NCBI GenBank assembly: GCA_045661205.1
Contig: JAZRFE010000053.1
Coordinates: 1 to 14,657, forward strand
Reading direction: 5' to 3'
Source of the DNA: HGM04593 sp045661205
GTDB lineage: Bacteria; Bacteroidota; Bacteroidia; Bacteroidales; Bacteroidaceae
DNA length: 14,657 nt
Part shown: positions 6,004 to 13,900 of the stretch, piece after piece
Position numbering within the stretch: the first letter of the stretch is position 1
Layout: the number at the start of each line of letters is the position of its first letter
Notes under the pieces: generated by a model
What the model was told of the DNA's origin: nothing
The model's database searches: none
What the model saw: the letters and a program-made list of their open reading frames with translations, nothing else
Position numbers and translations under genes: made by a program

Positions 6004-6094
6004 ATTTCAATCATGGAGACAAAAGAATAGTGTCGCCCATTCACTGCAAATTGAAGCCGGCAAAGTAAATACAATCACAATAATACAATTACAT

Positions 6095-6124
6095 GCGGTA
6101 GCTACATTGCTACCGCTGTTTTTT
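6095..6124 (+). terminator. Terminator of the SDR operon
   Basis: GCGGTAGC (6095-6102) and GCTACCGC (6109-6116) form a perfect 8-bp stem with a 6-nt loop, followed by TG and a run of six T (6119-6124). Apart from this and the promoter at 6285-6319, the gene-free stretch 6004-6342 is AT-rich and shows nothing else I can support; no riboswitch was recognised. Confidence 0.85.
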
Positions 6125-6284
6125 ATAGCACAAGGTCGTAAAACCCATACAGCATACAACGGAAAACTATTGATTCACAGCTATATTTTTCAACATCAAA
6201 TAGCAGTAAATTTTACACATAAAATAATAACAAATTTAACTGAATTTACAAAACATTATATAAAAAAAATCATTTTTATCGAAG

Positions 6285-6319
6285 TTTGTTCAATAATAAA
6301 ACTTTTTGTTATAATTTTG
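6285..6319 (+). promoter_or_regulatory. Promoter of the BASS transporter gene
   Basis: TTTG at 6285-6288 and TAATTTTG at 6312-6319 match the Bacteroidota consensus with a 23-nt gap. Transcription would start near 6325, about 18 nt before ATG 6343, which supports that start over the ATG at 6286 inside the promoter. Confidence 0.7.
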
Positions 6320-6342
6320 TAGACAATACAATCTATATTACC

Positions 6343-7287
6343 ATGAAAGAACAGTTGGAATCTCTCAATTCCGTAACCATAAATTTTGGGGAAGGGGGCA
6401 TGGCGATAGTGAACATCATTCTCGCCTTTGTAATGTTTGGAGTAGCGTTGGGCATTAAGCCTCGAACCATAAAGGAGAACATCAAAAATCCTAAACCCAT
6501 CGCGGTAGGATTACTGTTACAATGGCTGGCACTCCCCGCCATAACATTTGCAATAGTACTGGCATTAAGTCCGTTTATCACGCCGATGATAGCACTCGGA
6601 ATGATACTCGTGGCATCGTGTCCGGGAGGAAACATCTCAAATTTCCTGTCATCCCTCTCAAAAGGTAACATTGTGCTATCCGTCTCACTGACAGCAATCA
6701 CCACAACCTTCTCCCCCATCATCACCCCCATCAATTTCTTTATATGGGGTTCGCTTTACACATATTTTATAAGCATCAAGAACGACATCCCCGAGCTTGT
6801 AATCCCATTCTTCCCCATGCTCGAGCAGATAGTGTTACTGCTGGGACTACCGATTATATTGGGACTTCTCTTTGCGCACTACTTCCCATCGGCAACTAAA
6901 AAGATTATCAAGCCCTTACAGGGAATATCCATCCTTTTGTTTGTAGGCATGGTTGTTGTATCTTTCGCGCAGAACTTCCAAATTTTCATCGACAACATTT
7001 TTTACGTATTCTTCATAGTGATGCTACACAATGCAGCAGCGCTCGCAACAGGATATTATGGTGGCAAGCTGGCAAAAGCCCCCGAGAGCGACATCAGATC
7101 AATGACCATTGAAACAGGTATTCAAAACTCGGGACTCGGACTGATACTCCTATTCAACCAGGCTATTTTCCCGCCCGAGACATGGCACGGACACTATGGT
7201 GGAATGCTATTCATCACAGCATGGTGGGGAATATGGCACATCATTTCAGGACTCGCCATCGCATTTTATTTCCGTAGAAAATGTTAA
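6343..7287 (+). CDS. BASS-family (bile acid:Na+ symporter-like) transporter
   Basis: This 314-residue polytopic inner-membrane protein belongs to the bile acid:sodium symporter superfamily (COG0385 type). Hydrophobic stretches run through nearly the whole length, in the roughly ten-helix pattern of the family. Diagnostic segments are MFGVALGIKP (31-40) in the first repeat, the crossover motif ASCPGGNISN (91-100) followed by LSKGNIVLSVSLT, and a matching late motif ETGIQNSGLGL in the second repeat. Bacterial members move 2-oxo acids, pantoate or other organic anions with sodium; the substrate here cannot be read from sequence. ATG 6343 is preferred to the in-frame ATG 6286, which lies inside the promoter. 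The stop codon (7285-7287) is only 2 nt before the next gene's preferred start, so the two form an operon. Confidence 0.9.
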   Translation: MKEQLESLNSVTINFGEGGMAIVNIILAFVMFGVALGIKPRTIKENIKNPKPIAVGLLLQWLALPAITFAIVLALSPFITPMIALGMILVASCPGGNISNFLSSLSKGNIVLSVSLTAITTTFSPIITPINFFIWGSLYTYFISIKNDIPELVIPFFPMLEQIVLLLGLPIILGLLFAHYFPSATKKIIKPLQGISILLFVGMVVVSFAQNFQIFIDNIFYVFFIVMLHNAAALATGYYGGKLAKAPESDIRSMTIETGIQNSGLGLILLFNQAIFPPETWHGHYGGMLFITAWWGIWHIISGLAIAFYFRRKC

Positions 7288-7289
7288 TT

Positions 7290-8624
7290 ATGAACAAGAA
7301 GAGAATCAAAAAAATACAGGATAACGACAGAGCCTACAACTTTCTATATAAATATGTAAGATTCGTAGTCAACCAATCATACAGCAGCATCGTTCACGTG
7401 GGGAAAGAGAATATTCCCACCGACGGAGCAATAATTTTTGCTCCCAACCACACAAACACTCTGATGGATGCTCTTGTAACATTGTGCATAGACAAAAAGC
7501 CTAAGGTATTTGTTGCTCGTGCCGACATCTTCAAGAACCGTCGACTCGCCAAGATTCTCACCTTCCTGAAGATAATGCCTATCATGCGCCAGCGTGACGG
7601 AATCAGTGCTGTCAAAAAAAACCAGGAGATAATAGACAAATCGGTAGATGTTCTTAAGGACAAGATACCCTTCTGCATATTCCCCGAAGGCACACACCAA
7701 GCAAAATACTCGGCCCTCCCCCTCTCTAAAGGAATATTCAGAATTGCGTTCCAGGCTCACGAGCAGATGCCCGATGTTCCTCTGTACATTGTACCCGTAG
7801 GAATAAGATACGGCAACCTCTTCAGGTTCCGTTCCACAATTCATATAAAATTCGGCACCCCCATCAACGTCGGAAAATTCATAGCCGAAAACAACGACCT
7901 CACACAGCAGGAGCAGATGAACCAAATCAAAGAGTCGCTCACCAAAAACCTGACCGAAGCAATATTCTACATACCCAACGACGAAGAATACAACGCAAAA
8001 TACGAGATATGCAATGCCCTGGAAGAGCTCGAAATAAAGCAACTCTCAAAGGATAAAAACAACAGAGGGAAACATCGTCTCGAAATGCAGTTCAGCGCAA
8101 ACAACAACACCTTGAAGCGCATCGACGAGCTGAAAACAAACAACCCCGAAAAAGCAAAGAAAATCCTGGAGCTTGGAAACGAAGCATACAAAATACGCAA
8201 AGCCAAAGACATAGACACAGAGTCGGTTGCTACCACAAAACCATTGGCCTCACGTGCTGCGAGAACAGTACTTACGCTTGCTACACTACCTTACAGCGTG
8301 CCCGCATCGCTCCTTGCAAGTCCCATAGCACTGCTGTGTGAATACCTTTTCACACAGCTCAAAGATCGTGCATTCCGAAATTCACTAAGATTCATTATGA
8401 ATCTCTTTGTATGGCCACTGCTGGTGATAATATATTCGGCCATAGCATTCTGTTTGCTCCCCTGGCAATGGGCACTCACAGCATCACTGCTCACAATTCC
8501 TGCCCCCATTGTTGCACACGAGCTATGGAAATCAGTAAGACTCTTGATATCTGACACCAAACTCATGCGAGAAAAAAAGCTTAAAGATATATACTCACAA
8601 ATAAGAGAGATAATCAACTATTAA
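7290..8624 (+). CDS. Membrane-associated LPLAT-family acyltransferase
   Basis: This 444-residue protein has a PlsC/LPLAT glycerolipid acyltransferase domain in its first half, which transfers acyl groups to lysophospholipid or glycerol phosphate at the inner membrane. The first motif is NHTNTLMD (53-60), in which H54 and D60 are five residues apart rather than the usual four (HX4D); FPEGTH (131-136) is the acceptor-binding motif. A charged, probably coiled-coil region spans about 235-315, followed by hydrophobic segments at about 325-352 and 368-410 that should anchor it in the membrane. ATG 7281 overlaps the preceding stop and would add MLI; ATG 7290 is slightly preferred, and both are possible. 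Its immediate proximity to the transporter gene suggests co-transcription. Exact acceptor is unknown. Confidence 0.87.
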   Translation: MNKKRIKKIQDNDRAYNFLYKYVRFVVNQSYSSIVHVGKENIPTDGAIIFAPNHTNTLMDALVTLCIDKKPKVFVARADIFKNRRLAKILTFLKIMPIMRQRDGISAVKKNQEIIDKSVDVLKDKIPFCIFPEGTHQAKYSALPLSKGIFRIAFQAHEQMPDVPLYIVPVGIRYGNLFRFRSTIHIKFGTPINVGKFIAENNDLTQQEQMNQIKESLTKNLTEAIFYIPNDEEYNAKYEICNALEELEIKQLSKDKNNRGKHRLEMQFSANNNTLKRIDELKTNNPEKAKKILELGNEAYKIRKAKDIDTESVATTKPLASRAARTVLTLATLPYSVPASLLASPIALLCEYLFTQLKDRAFRNSLRFIMNLFVWPLLVIIYSAIAFCLLPWQWALTASLLTIPAPIVAHELWKSVRLLISDTKLMREKKLKDIYSQIREIINY

Positions 8625-8642
8625 GAAGTGTTATTTTGCCTA

Positions 8643-8679
8643 CCTGTTATTAAAAGCAACAAATTCTTAATATAACAGG
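8643..8679. repeat. Short inverted repeat after the acyltransferase gene
   Basis: CCTGTTAT (8643-8650) and ATAACAGG (8672-8679) are inverted with a 21-nt spacer. No T run follows, so this is at best a weak transcript-end structure. It lies 18 nt after the acyltransferase stop codon. Confidence 0.4.
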
Positions 8680-8692
8680 GAGAGCAGAATAG

Positions 8693-8740
8693 TGAAGTGA
8701 ACCCCAAAAGTTAGACAAAAAACTTTTGGGGTTCACTTCA
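8693..8740. repeat. 20-bp perfect inverted repeat resembling insertion-sequence ends
   Basis: TGAAGTGAACCCCAAAAGTT (8693-8712) and its exact reverse complement (8721-8740) flank only 8 bases (AGACAAAA). No T run follows, so it is not a good intrinsic terminator. The left arm plus spacer (CCCCAAAAGTTAGACA) resembles terminal inverted repeats I recall from IS3-family (IS150 group) elements. It abuts the point where a leucine-rich repeat gene has lost its 5' part, so an IS remnant or tiny non-autonomous element is plausible. No target-site duplication is evident. Confidence 0.6.
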
Positions 8741-9052
8741 TTTCGTGGTTGTTATAACTTAGCAGCTGTGAATATACCCGACAACGTAACCGAAATAGGC
8801 GAAGGTGCATTTCAAAGTTGCAAAAGCATAAAATCTATAACAATCCCCGAAGGAGTTACCCAAATTAACTCTTTTGCATTCTCATATTGTGAAAATCTGA
8901 CATCCGTAACTTTACCCAACAGCCTCAAGAGTATTGGTTATGGTGCCTTTGAGGCTTGTGTTGGTTTGTCATCCATTTCAATACCTGCAAGCGTAACTGA
9001 CATAAACAATTATGCATTCAGGGACTGTACCAATCTTAAGGATATTAAATAA
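8738..9052 (+). pseudogene. 3' remnant of a BspA-like leucine-rich repeat gene
   Basis: About 100 codons encode four roughly 23-residue repeats of the BspA/LRR_5 type, for example IPDNVTEIGEGAFQSC, IPEGVTQINSFAFSYC and LPNSLKSIGYGAFEAC, ending at a TAA (9050-9052). Proteins of this family are usually several hundred residues long, secreted or surface-located and begin with a signal peptide; none of that is present. The repeat frame begins in mid-repeat (SFRGC) directly after the IS-like inverted repeat, and the only upstream start is a TTG inside that repeat (8726). It is therefore probably a truncated, non-functional gene. An alternative, a small secretion-less LRR protein started at TTG 8726, seems unlikely. 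Confidence 0.8.
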
Positions 9053-9079
9053 TATATAAAACAATCACATATCCCTGAA

Positions 9080-9114
9080 AACATCAGCGGCGAGCATTGC
9101 TCGCCGCTGATGTT
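9080..9114. terminator. Bidirectional terminator, LRR remnant / Omp85-like gene
   Basis: A GC-rich 16-bp perfect stem (9080-9095 with 9099-9114, core CAGCGGCGAGC) has a 3-nt loop ATT. It lies 27 nt after the LRR remnant and 6 nt from the end of the convergent outer-membrane protein gene. On the minus strand it is followed by TTTTC; on the plus strand by GTTTAATT. Confidence 0.8.
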
Positions 9115-9120
9115 GTTTAA

Positions 9121-10428
9121 TTAGAACAAATAATTGAATCCGATATTATTCCATAGCTTCTCGCCATCACGTTTGTCGAGCGCCTTTGCCATCTCTACCG
9201 AAATCACAAAATTGCGGTTCATCACCACCTTCAGACCACAACCAAGCGTTGCATGCAGATTTTCATTGTCACCCGAATAGAAGGGATTAACAGGGCATTC
9301 GGGATAGATATTGTAAGCAGCCTTCTGTTCGTCAAGACGATAAGATTGAATTGTACGGCCCATATCGAAGAAGGGGTTCAACGCAAGATAGAAATTCTGA
9401 TTGATGAAACGGAAATTCACAAATCGCCAACGCAACTCAGCATTCAACCAAGCCATGCCATTACCCACAACACCATTGCGGTTGATACCACGCACCGAAG
9501 CATTGCCACCTAACCCCTCGGTGTACACCTTACGGAAGAAAAGTGTATTCAGGTTATTAATGAAATAATAAGGTATCTCGCCCGTAATATTTGTCTGAAC
9601 GCCCAAACGATAAGCAAATGTGAGGCGATCTTTCACCACAGGTACATAATGGCTGCCGACAAAAGTAAATCCTAAGTTGCTATAACCGTCACGGTCTATG
9701 ATGTCCGGTGCACCCACAAGCGTAGCCTCAATGTTCACACCACTCGTAGGGTCACTATCGTGGTTGCGTGTGTCATACACCAATCCTGCCTTAAAGTGCA
9801 TCACATTGCCTCCGCGAGCCTCATCCTCACGAATCAAGCCCGCCTTACAGTAAAGGTCATACAATGTAGTTTGGTCTTTGTACTCATCGAGCTTCACATT
9901 ATCGGTACTGATGTTATAATAGCCGAAGCCAGCAGCCCAATGCAAATTGCCAACAATACGTCGCTGCATGCTGAGCACAAAACGGAATTGGTTACGGCTC
10001 ATCCAGTTCAATGCCGAAGTCTCGTCATTCACCAACCCTATACCATCGGCATAGAAAGGCGAAGCATAACCATTATAACCATAGAAATCAAATTTCTTGG
10101 CACTGAAATATGCACAGTCGAAGAACAATTTTCCATCAGGGATAAGAGTCTTGAAATCGCCATAACAACGCAACAACGACGACCCACCGGTATAAGTTGA
10201 AGCCTCAAGATTCACTTTATAATTATAAGAAGGATAGTTAGTACCATCGCCAAAGTTAAAGATATCCATGCAGACACCATATTGAAATCCCAGGTCACTA
10301 TCCCACCCCACAACAGGCAATGGGCCGAAATTCCACCCCTTCTTTATAATCTCGTTACCATCGGTTTTCTGAGCTATCATGCCTAACGACACGACACACA
10401 GTAACAAGCTAAATAATGTGCGTTTCAT
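9121..10428 (-). CDS. Omp85-type outer-membrane beta-barrel protein without POTRA domains
   Basis: This 435-residue protein has a Sec signal peptide (MKRTLFSLLLCVVSLGMIA, likely cut before QKTDG) and then only beta-barrel sequence ending in phenylalanine, as expected for BAM-inserted porin-like proteins. The motifs YDTRNHDSDPTSG at 218-230 (start of the Omp85 16-strand barrel) and SVRGI at 311-315 (the loop-6 V/IRG-F/Y-type motif) place it in the BamA/TamA surface-antigen superfamily. There is no room for periplasmic POTRA domains: residues 20-210 look like additional barrel strands (WNFGPLPVVGWDSDLGFQYG). Proteins of this layout are widespread in Bacteroidota and uncharacterised as far as I know. 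It is a single-gene unit with its own promoter and a shared terminator. Confidence 0.87.
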   Translation of the reverse strand: MKRTLFSLLLCVVSLGMIAQKTDGNEIIKKGWNFGPLPVVGWDSDLGFQYGVCMDIFNFGDGTNYPSYNYKVNLEASTYTGGSSLLRCYGDFKTLIPDGKLFFDCAYFSAKKFDFYGYNGYASPFYADGIGLVNDETSALNWMSRNQFRFVLSMQRRIVGNLHWAAGFGYYNISTDNVKLDEYKDQTTLYDLYCKAGLIREDEARGGNVMHFKAGLVYDTRNHDSDPTSGVNIEATLVGAPDIIDRDGYSNLGFTFVGSHYVPVVKDRLTFAYRLGVQTNITGEIPYYFINNLNTLFFRKVYTEGLGGNASVRGINRNGVVGNGMAWLNAELRWRFVNFRFINQNFYLALNPFFDMGRTIQSYRLDEQKAAYNIYPECPVNPFYSGDNENLHATLGCGLKVVMNRNFVISVEMAKALDKRDGEKLWNNIGFNYLF

Positions 10429-10537
10429 AATGTAATAATTTGATATATCATTTTAATTAGGACTAATTTTTTTATCATTCACCCATTGAGCAAAATACTA
10501 TATTTTGACTATTAAATACATCGAATACTATCCGGTA

Positions 10538-10572
10538 CAAAAGTAAGCATTTTACCTTAACCCCCACACAAA
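10538..10572 (-). promoter_or_regulatory. Promoter of the Omp85-like gene
   Basis: On the minus strand TACTTTTG (reverse complement of 10538-10545) is a perfect TAnnTTTG element, and TTTG (reverse complement of 10569-10572) lies 23 nt upstream. Transcription would start near 10531, giving an AT-rich leader of about 100 nt before ATG 10428 with no recognised structure. Confidence 0.6.
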
Positions 10573-10802
10573 ATAGCGAAAAACTAATGCAAATATATCA
10601 CATTCACAAAACTATTATTATCTCCCCGTCAGTTCGGACATATATCTCTTGAACTCACCAAACCAGTTTACCTCTCGTTTATGTATTTAATTCAGAATAG
10701 AGATGAAATATTCTATATTCAAAAAGTCATGTAGAGCTACAAAAAATACGCACATTAACTAAATTCCCTTTTGATTATTCTTTTATTCTATCATTAATTT
10801 AA

Positions 10803-10810
10803 TACATTTG
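10803..10810 (+). promoter_or_regulatory. Probable -7 element of the helicase-fusion gene
   Basis: TACATTTG matches TAnnTTTG. The nearest TTTG (10770-10773) is 29 nt upstream, outside the usual 17-23 nt, so the -33 element is poor. Transcription from here would leave a leader of about 115 nt. Confidence 0.45.
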
Positions 10811-10868
10811 CACATAAGTTAGATAAATCAAAACATATTACAATCTTGAAATAAATTCGCATTGTATT

Positions 10869-10886
10869 GACAAACGAATATTTGTC
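10869..10886. repeat. Short palindrome GACAAA-N6-TTTGTC upstream of the helicase gene
   Basis: GACAAA (10869-10874) and TTTGTC (10881-10886) are inverted with a 6-nt spacer, 46 nt before ATG 10932. It could be an operator for a dimeric repressor or a small RNA hairpin in the leader; in AT-rich DNA chance is also possible. Confidence 0.3.
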
Positions 10887-10931
10887 TTTATTTTCAGGAA
10901 ATGAAGGCAAATTTCAATATATATTTGAAGT

Positions 10932-13900
10932 ATGTCTCTTTGGGATAAAATTATAAAATCAATAAACGAGACAATAGAAAATTCCGGCAAGCCGGTATCT
11001 CGTGATGCCTCTCGATATGCCTTTATAGATATAGAGGTTGGTCTAAAAGATCATAAGATTCATGATATTGGCGCATTGAGATGGGATAGAGCTATTTTCC
11101 ACTCAGCAAACAAAGTTGAGCTACTTGAATTTCTGAGAGGAGTAGACTTCATTTGTGGACATAATATAATTCACCATGATGCGAAGTACCTTTTTGAAAA
11201 TGGCTTTCAGCGATGTGTATTAGTTGATACACTTTATATTTCTCCATTGCTATTTCCTGAAAAACCATATCATCGTCTATTGAAGGATGACAAATTAATT
11301 AGCGAGCAGATAAATAATCCTGTAAATGACTGCGAAAAGGCTCATGACCTTTTGATGGATGAAGTTGCAAGATGGAATACATTACCAAAAGATAAAAGAA
11401 GTATATATGCTACACTTTTGCAAGGTGTAGCAGAATTTGATGGTTTTCTGCATTTTGTAAATGCAAAGGCGACTGAGGCTGCTGATTTGTCGAATTTGAT
11501 ACATTCTGCGTATGAAGGGAAAATATGCGAACATGCAGATATTGAGAATATAATTGTTCAATATCCTTGCGAATTAGCATATGCATTAGCTTTGATAGAC
11601 ACTACTGATCATAGGTCAATCACCCCTGCATGGGTACTATGCAATTATCCTAATGTGGAAAATATTGTTAGGCATTTGCGACACACAAAGTGTTTGCGTG
11701 GTTGTAATTATTGCAATAAAGATCTCAATGTTCATTATAACTTAAAGCAATATTTTGGTTACGACCAATTTCGCACATACGAAGGTGAGCCATTGCAAGA
11801 GAAGTCAGTATGCGCAGCTGTTGATGGAAAATCACTACTCGCTATATTTCCCACAGGTGGAGGTAAGTCGCTTACGTTTCAGTTACCAGCATTGATGGAG
11901 GGGCGTTCCGTACATGGACTCACCGTTGTAATATCTCCGCTACAATCGCTAATGAAGGATCAAGTCGATAATCTTGCCGAGCGAGGTATTACGGAAGCTG
12001 TAACAATAAATGGACTTCTTGATCCTATTAGCCGCTCACTTGCTATTCAACGTGTTTTAGATGGTGATGCTTCGCTACTATATATTGCCCCAGAGATGCT
12101 ACGCTCAAAAACAATCGAGAAAATTCTATTGGCACGCCATATAGTGCGTTTTGTTATAGATGAAGCTCATTGTTTTTCATCATGGGGACAAGATTTTCGT
12201 GTTGACTATCTTTACATAGGTAAGTTCATAAGTGAATATCAGAAAAAAAAGAATCTCGTCACACCGATACCTATTTCATGTTTTACGGCTACAGCAAAGC
12301 AAAAGGTTATACAGGATATTTGCGACTATTTTAAACAGACACTTAATCTCAACCTTCAACTTTATGCATCGACTGCTTCACGTACAAACCTGCGTTATTC
12401 TGTTATTCACGCCGATACTGATGAAGATAAGTATGCTAAACTTCGTTCAATAATTGCATTATCATCGTGTCCTACAATAGTCTACGTATCAAGAACCAAA
12501 AGAACAAAACTATTAGCCGATAAATTATCACGTGACGGATATAAAGCATTACCTTTCAATGGCCAGATGGATGCTGATGAGAAGATAGCCAATCAGGATG
12601 CATTCATGTCTGACGAAGTGCGTATAATTGTAGCGACATCTGCATTTGGCATGGGCGTAGATAAGAAAGATGTTGGGTTGGTCGTGCATTATGACATTTC
12701 TGATTCGTTAGAGAACTATGTACAGGAGGCAGGTAGAGCTGGTAGAGACCCGGAGTTACAAGCAAAATGTTTTGTGTTATACAGTGATTCTGACTTAGAC
12801 AAACATTTTATCCTACTAAATCAAACAAAGCTGAGTATAAGTGAAATTCAGCAAGTATGGAAAGCTGTGAAAGAGATGACAAAGTATCGTTCGCGCGCAT
12901 GCTGTTCTGCATTGGAAATAGCACGCAAAGCGGGTTGGGACGACTCTGTATCTGATATTGAGACACGTGTTCGTACAGCTTTGGCTGCTTTAGAACAAGC
13001 TGGTTATTTGGAACGTGGAAATAATGTGCCACATGTATATGCTACGGGTATTACCGTAAAGAATGTGGATGAAGCGCGTAGACGTATCACTGAATCTGTA
13101 TTATTTGAAAATGAGGAGGTTGAAAAGGCTGTTCGCGTCATCAAATCGCTAATCACCCAAAAGCACATTGCCAAAGCTCAAGATGATGTAGCAGAATCGC
13201 GTGTCGATTATTTGGCGGATATTCTTGGACTGAAGAAGAACGAAGTTGTGTCAGTTGTTGAACGAATGCGTCAGGAGGGTATATTGGCTGATACGAAGGA
13301 TATTTCGGCTTATTTGAATGATGCGGGAGAGTCAGAACACAAGTCCAAGCGATTGTTGGAACAATTTACAAAATTAGAACGATACATACTCAATAATATT
13401 CCTGATGATGTTCTAAAGATTTCGTGCAAACAATTGAATGACAATGCGCAGAAAGAGGGAATCGCTTCGGCAACAGAAAAAGATATTCGCACATTGCTCT
13501 ACTTTCTTACAATAAAGGGATACACTCGTAAGAAAGAGGATGCTGCACATAATATAGAAGTTGTCCGTCAGGCAGATTTGGATACCATTATAAAGCGATT
13601 TGAAAAGCGTTTGGCAATTTGTCAATTTGCTGTGGAGTGGTTATTCAAGCAGACATTATCTTCGGCCAGAGAGGAAGAGAAAAAGCGAGGCGTACAATTT
13701 TCTATAGTTGAACTGCTAAATGATATAAAAAAGAATTCTAATCTTTTTGGTTCATTACAAGATGTGCAACTTGAAGATGTAGAGGAAGCATTACTGTATC
13801 TATCTAAAATCGAGGCTTTGAAATTAGAGGGTGGTTTTCTTGTCCTCTATAATGCTATGGATATTCGTCGCATTAAAGATAATCGATTGCGCTATAAGCA

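Larger units (their letters stand above)
10573..10931. other. AT-rich gap before the helicase gene
   Basis: No gene was recognised in this part of the 503-bp gap 10429-10931. It holds the -7 element at 10803-10810, a short palindrome at 10869-10886 and a possible 15-codon reading frame starting at 10901. A 22-codon open stretch on the minus strand (10618-10686), ending in a Trp/Phe-containing sequence, could be the last trace of a lost gene but is too short to annotate as one. Confidence 0.5.

Noticed and set aside
6014..6031. A five-codon frame (METKE) after the 68-aa protein gene
   Set aside because: It is too short to support as a gene and has no regulatory context.
6120..6284. A riboswitch upstream of the BASS transporter
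   Set aside because: The region is AT-rich with no recognisable aptamer, and the promoter placement leaves a leader of only about 18 nt.
6286..6342. An earlier in-frame ATG for the BASS transporter at 6286
   Set aside because: It overlaps the -33 element and lies upstream of the -7 element, so the predicted transcript would not contain it.
8693..8740. The 20-bp inverted repeat as a normal terminator of the acyltransferase gene
   Set aside because: No T run follows the hairpin on the plus strand, and it directly abuts a broken gene; an IS-type origin fits better, though termination cannot be excluded.
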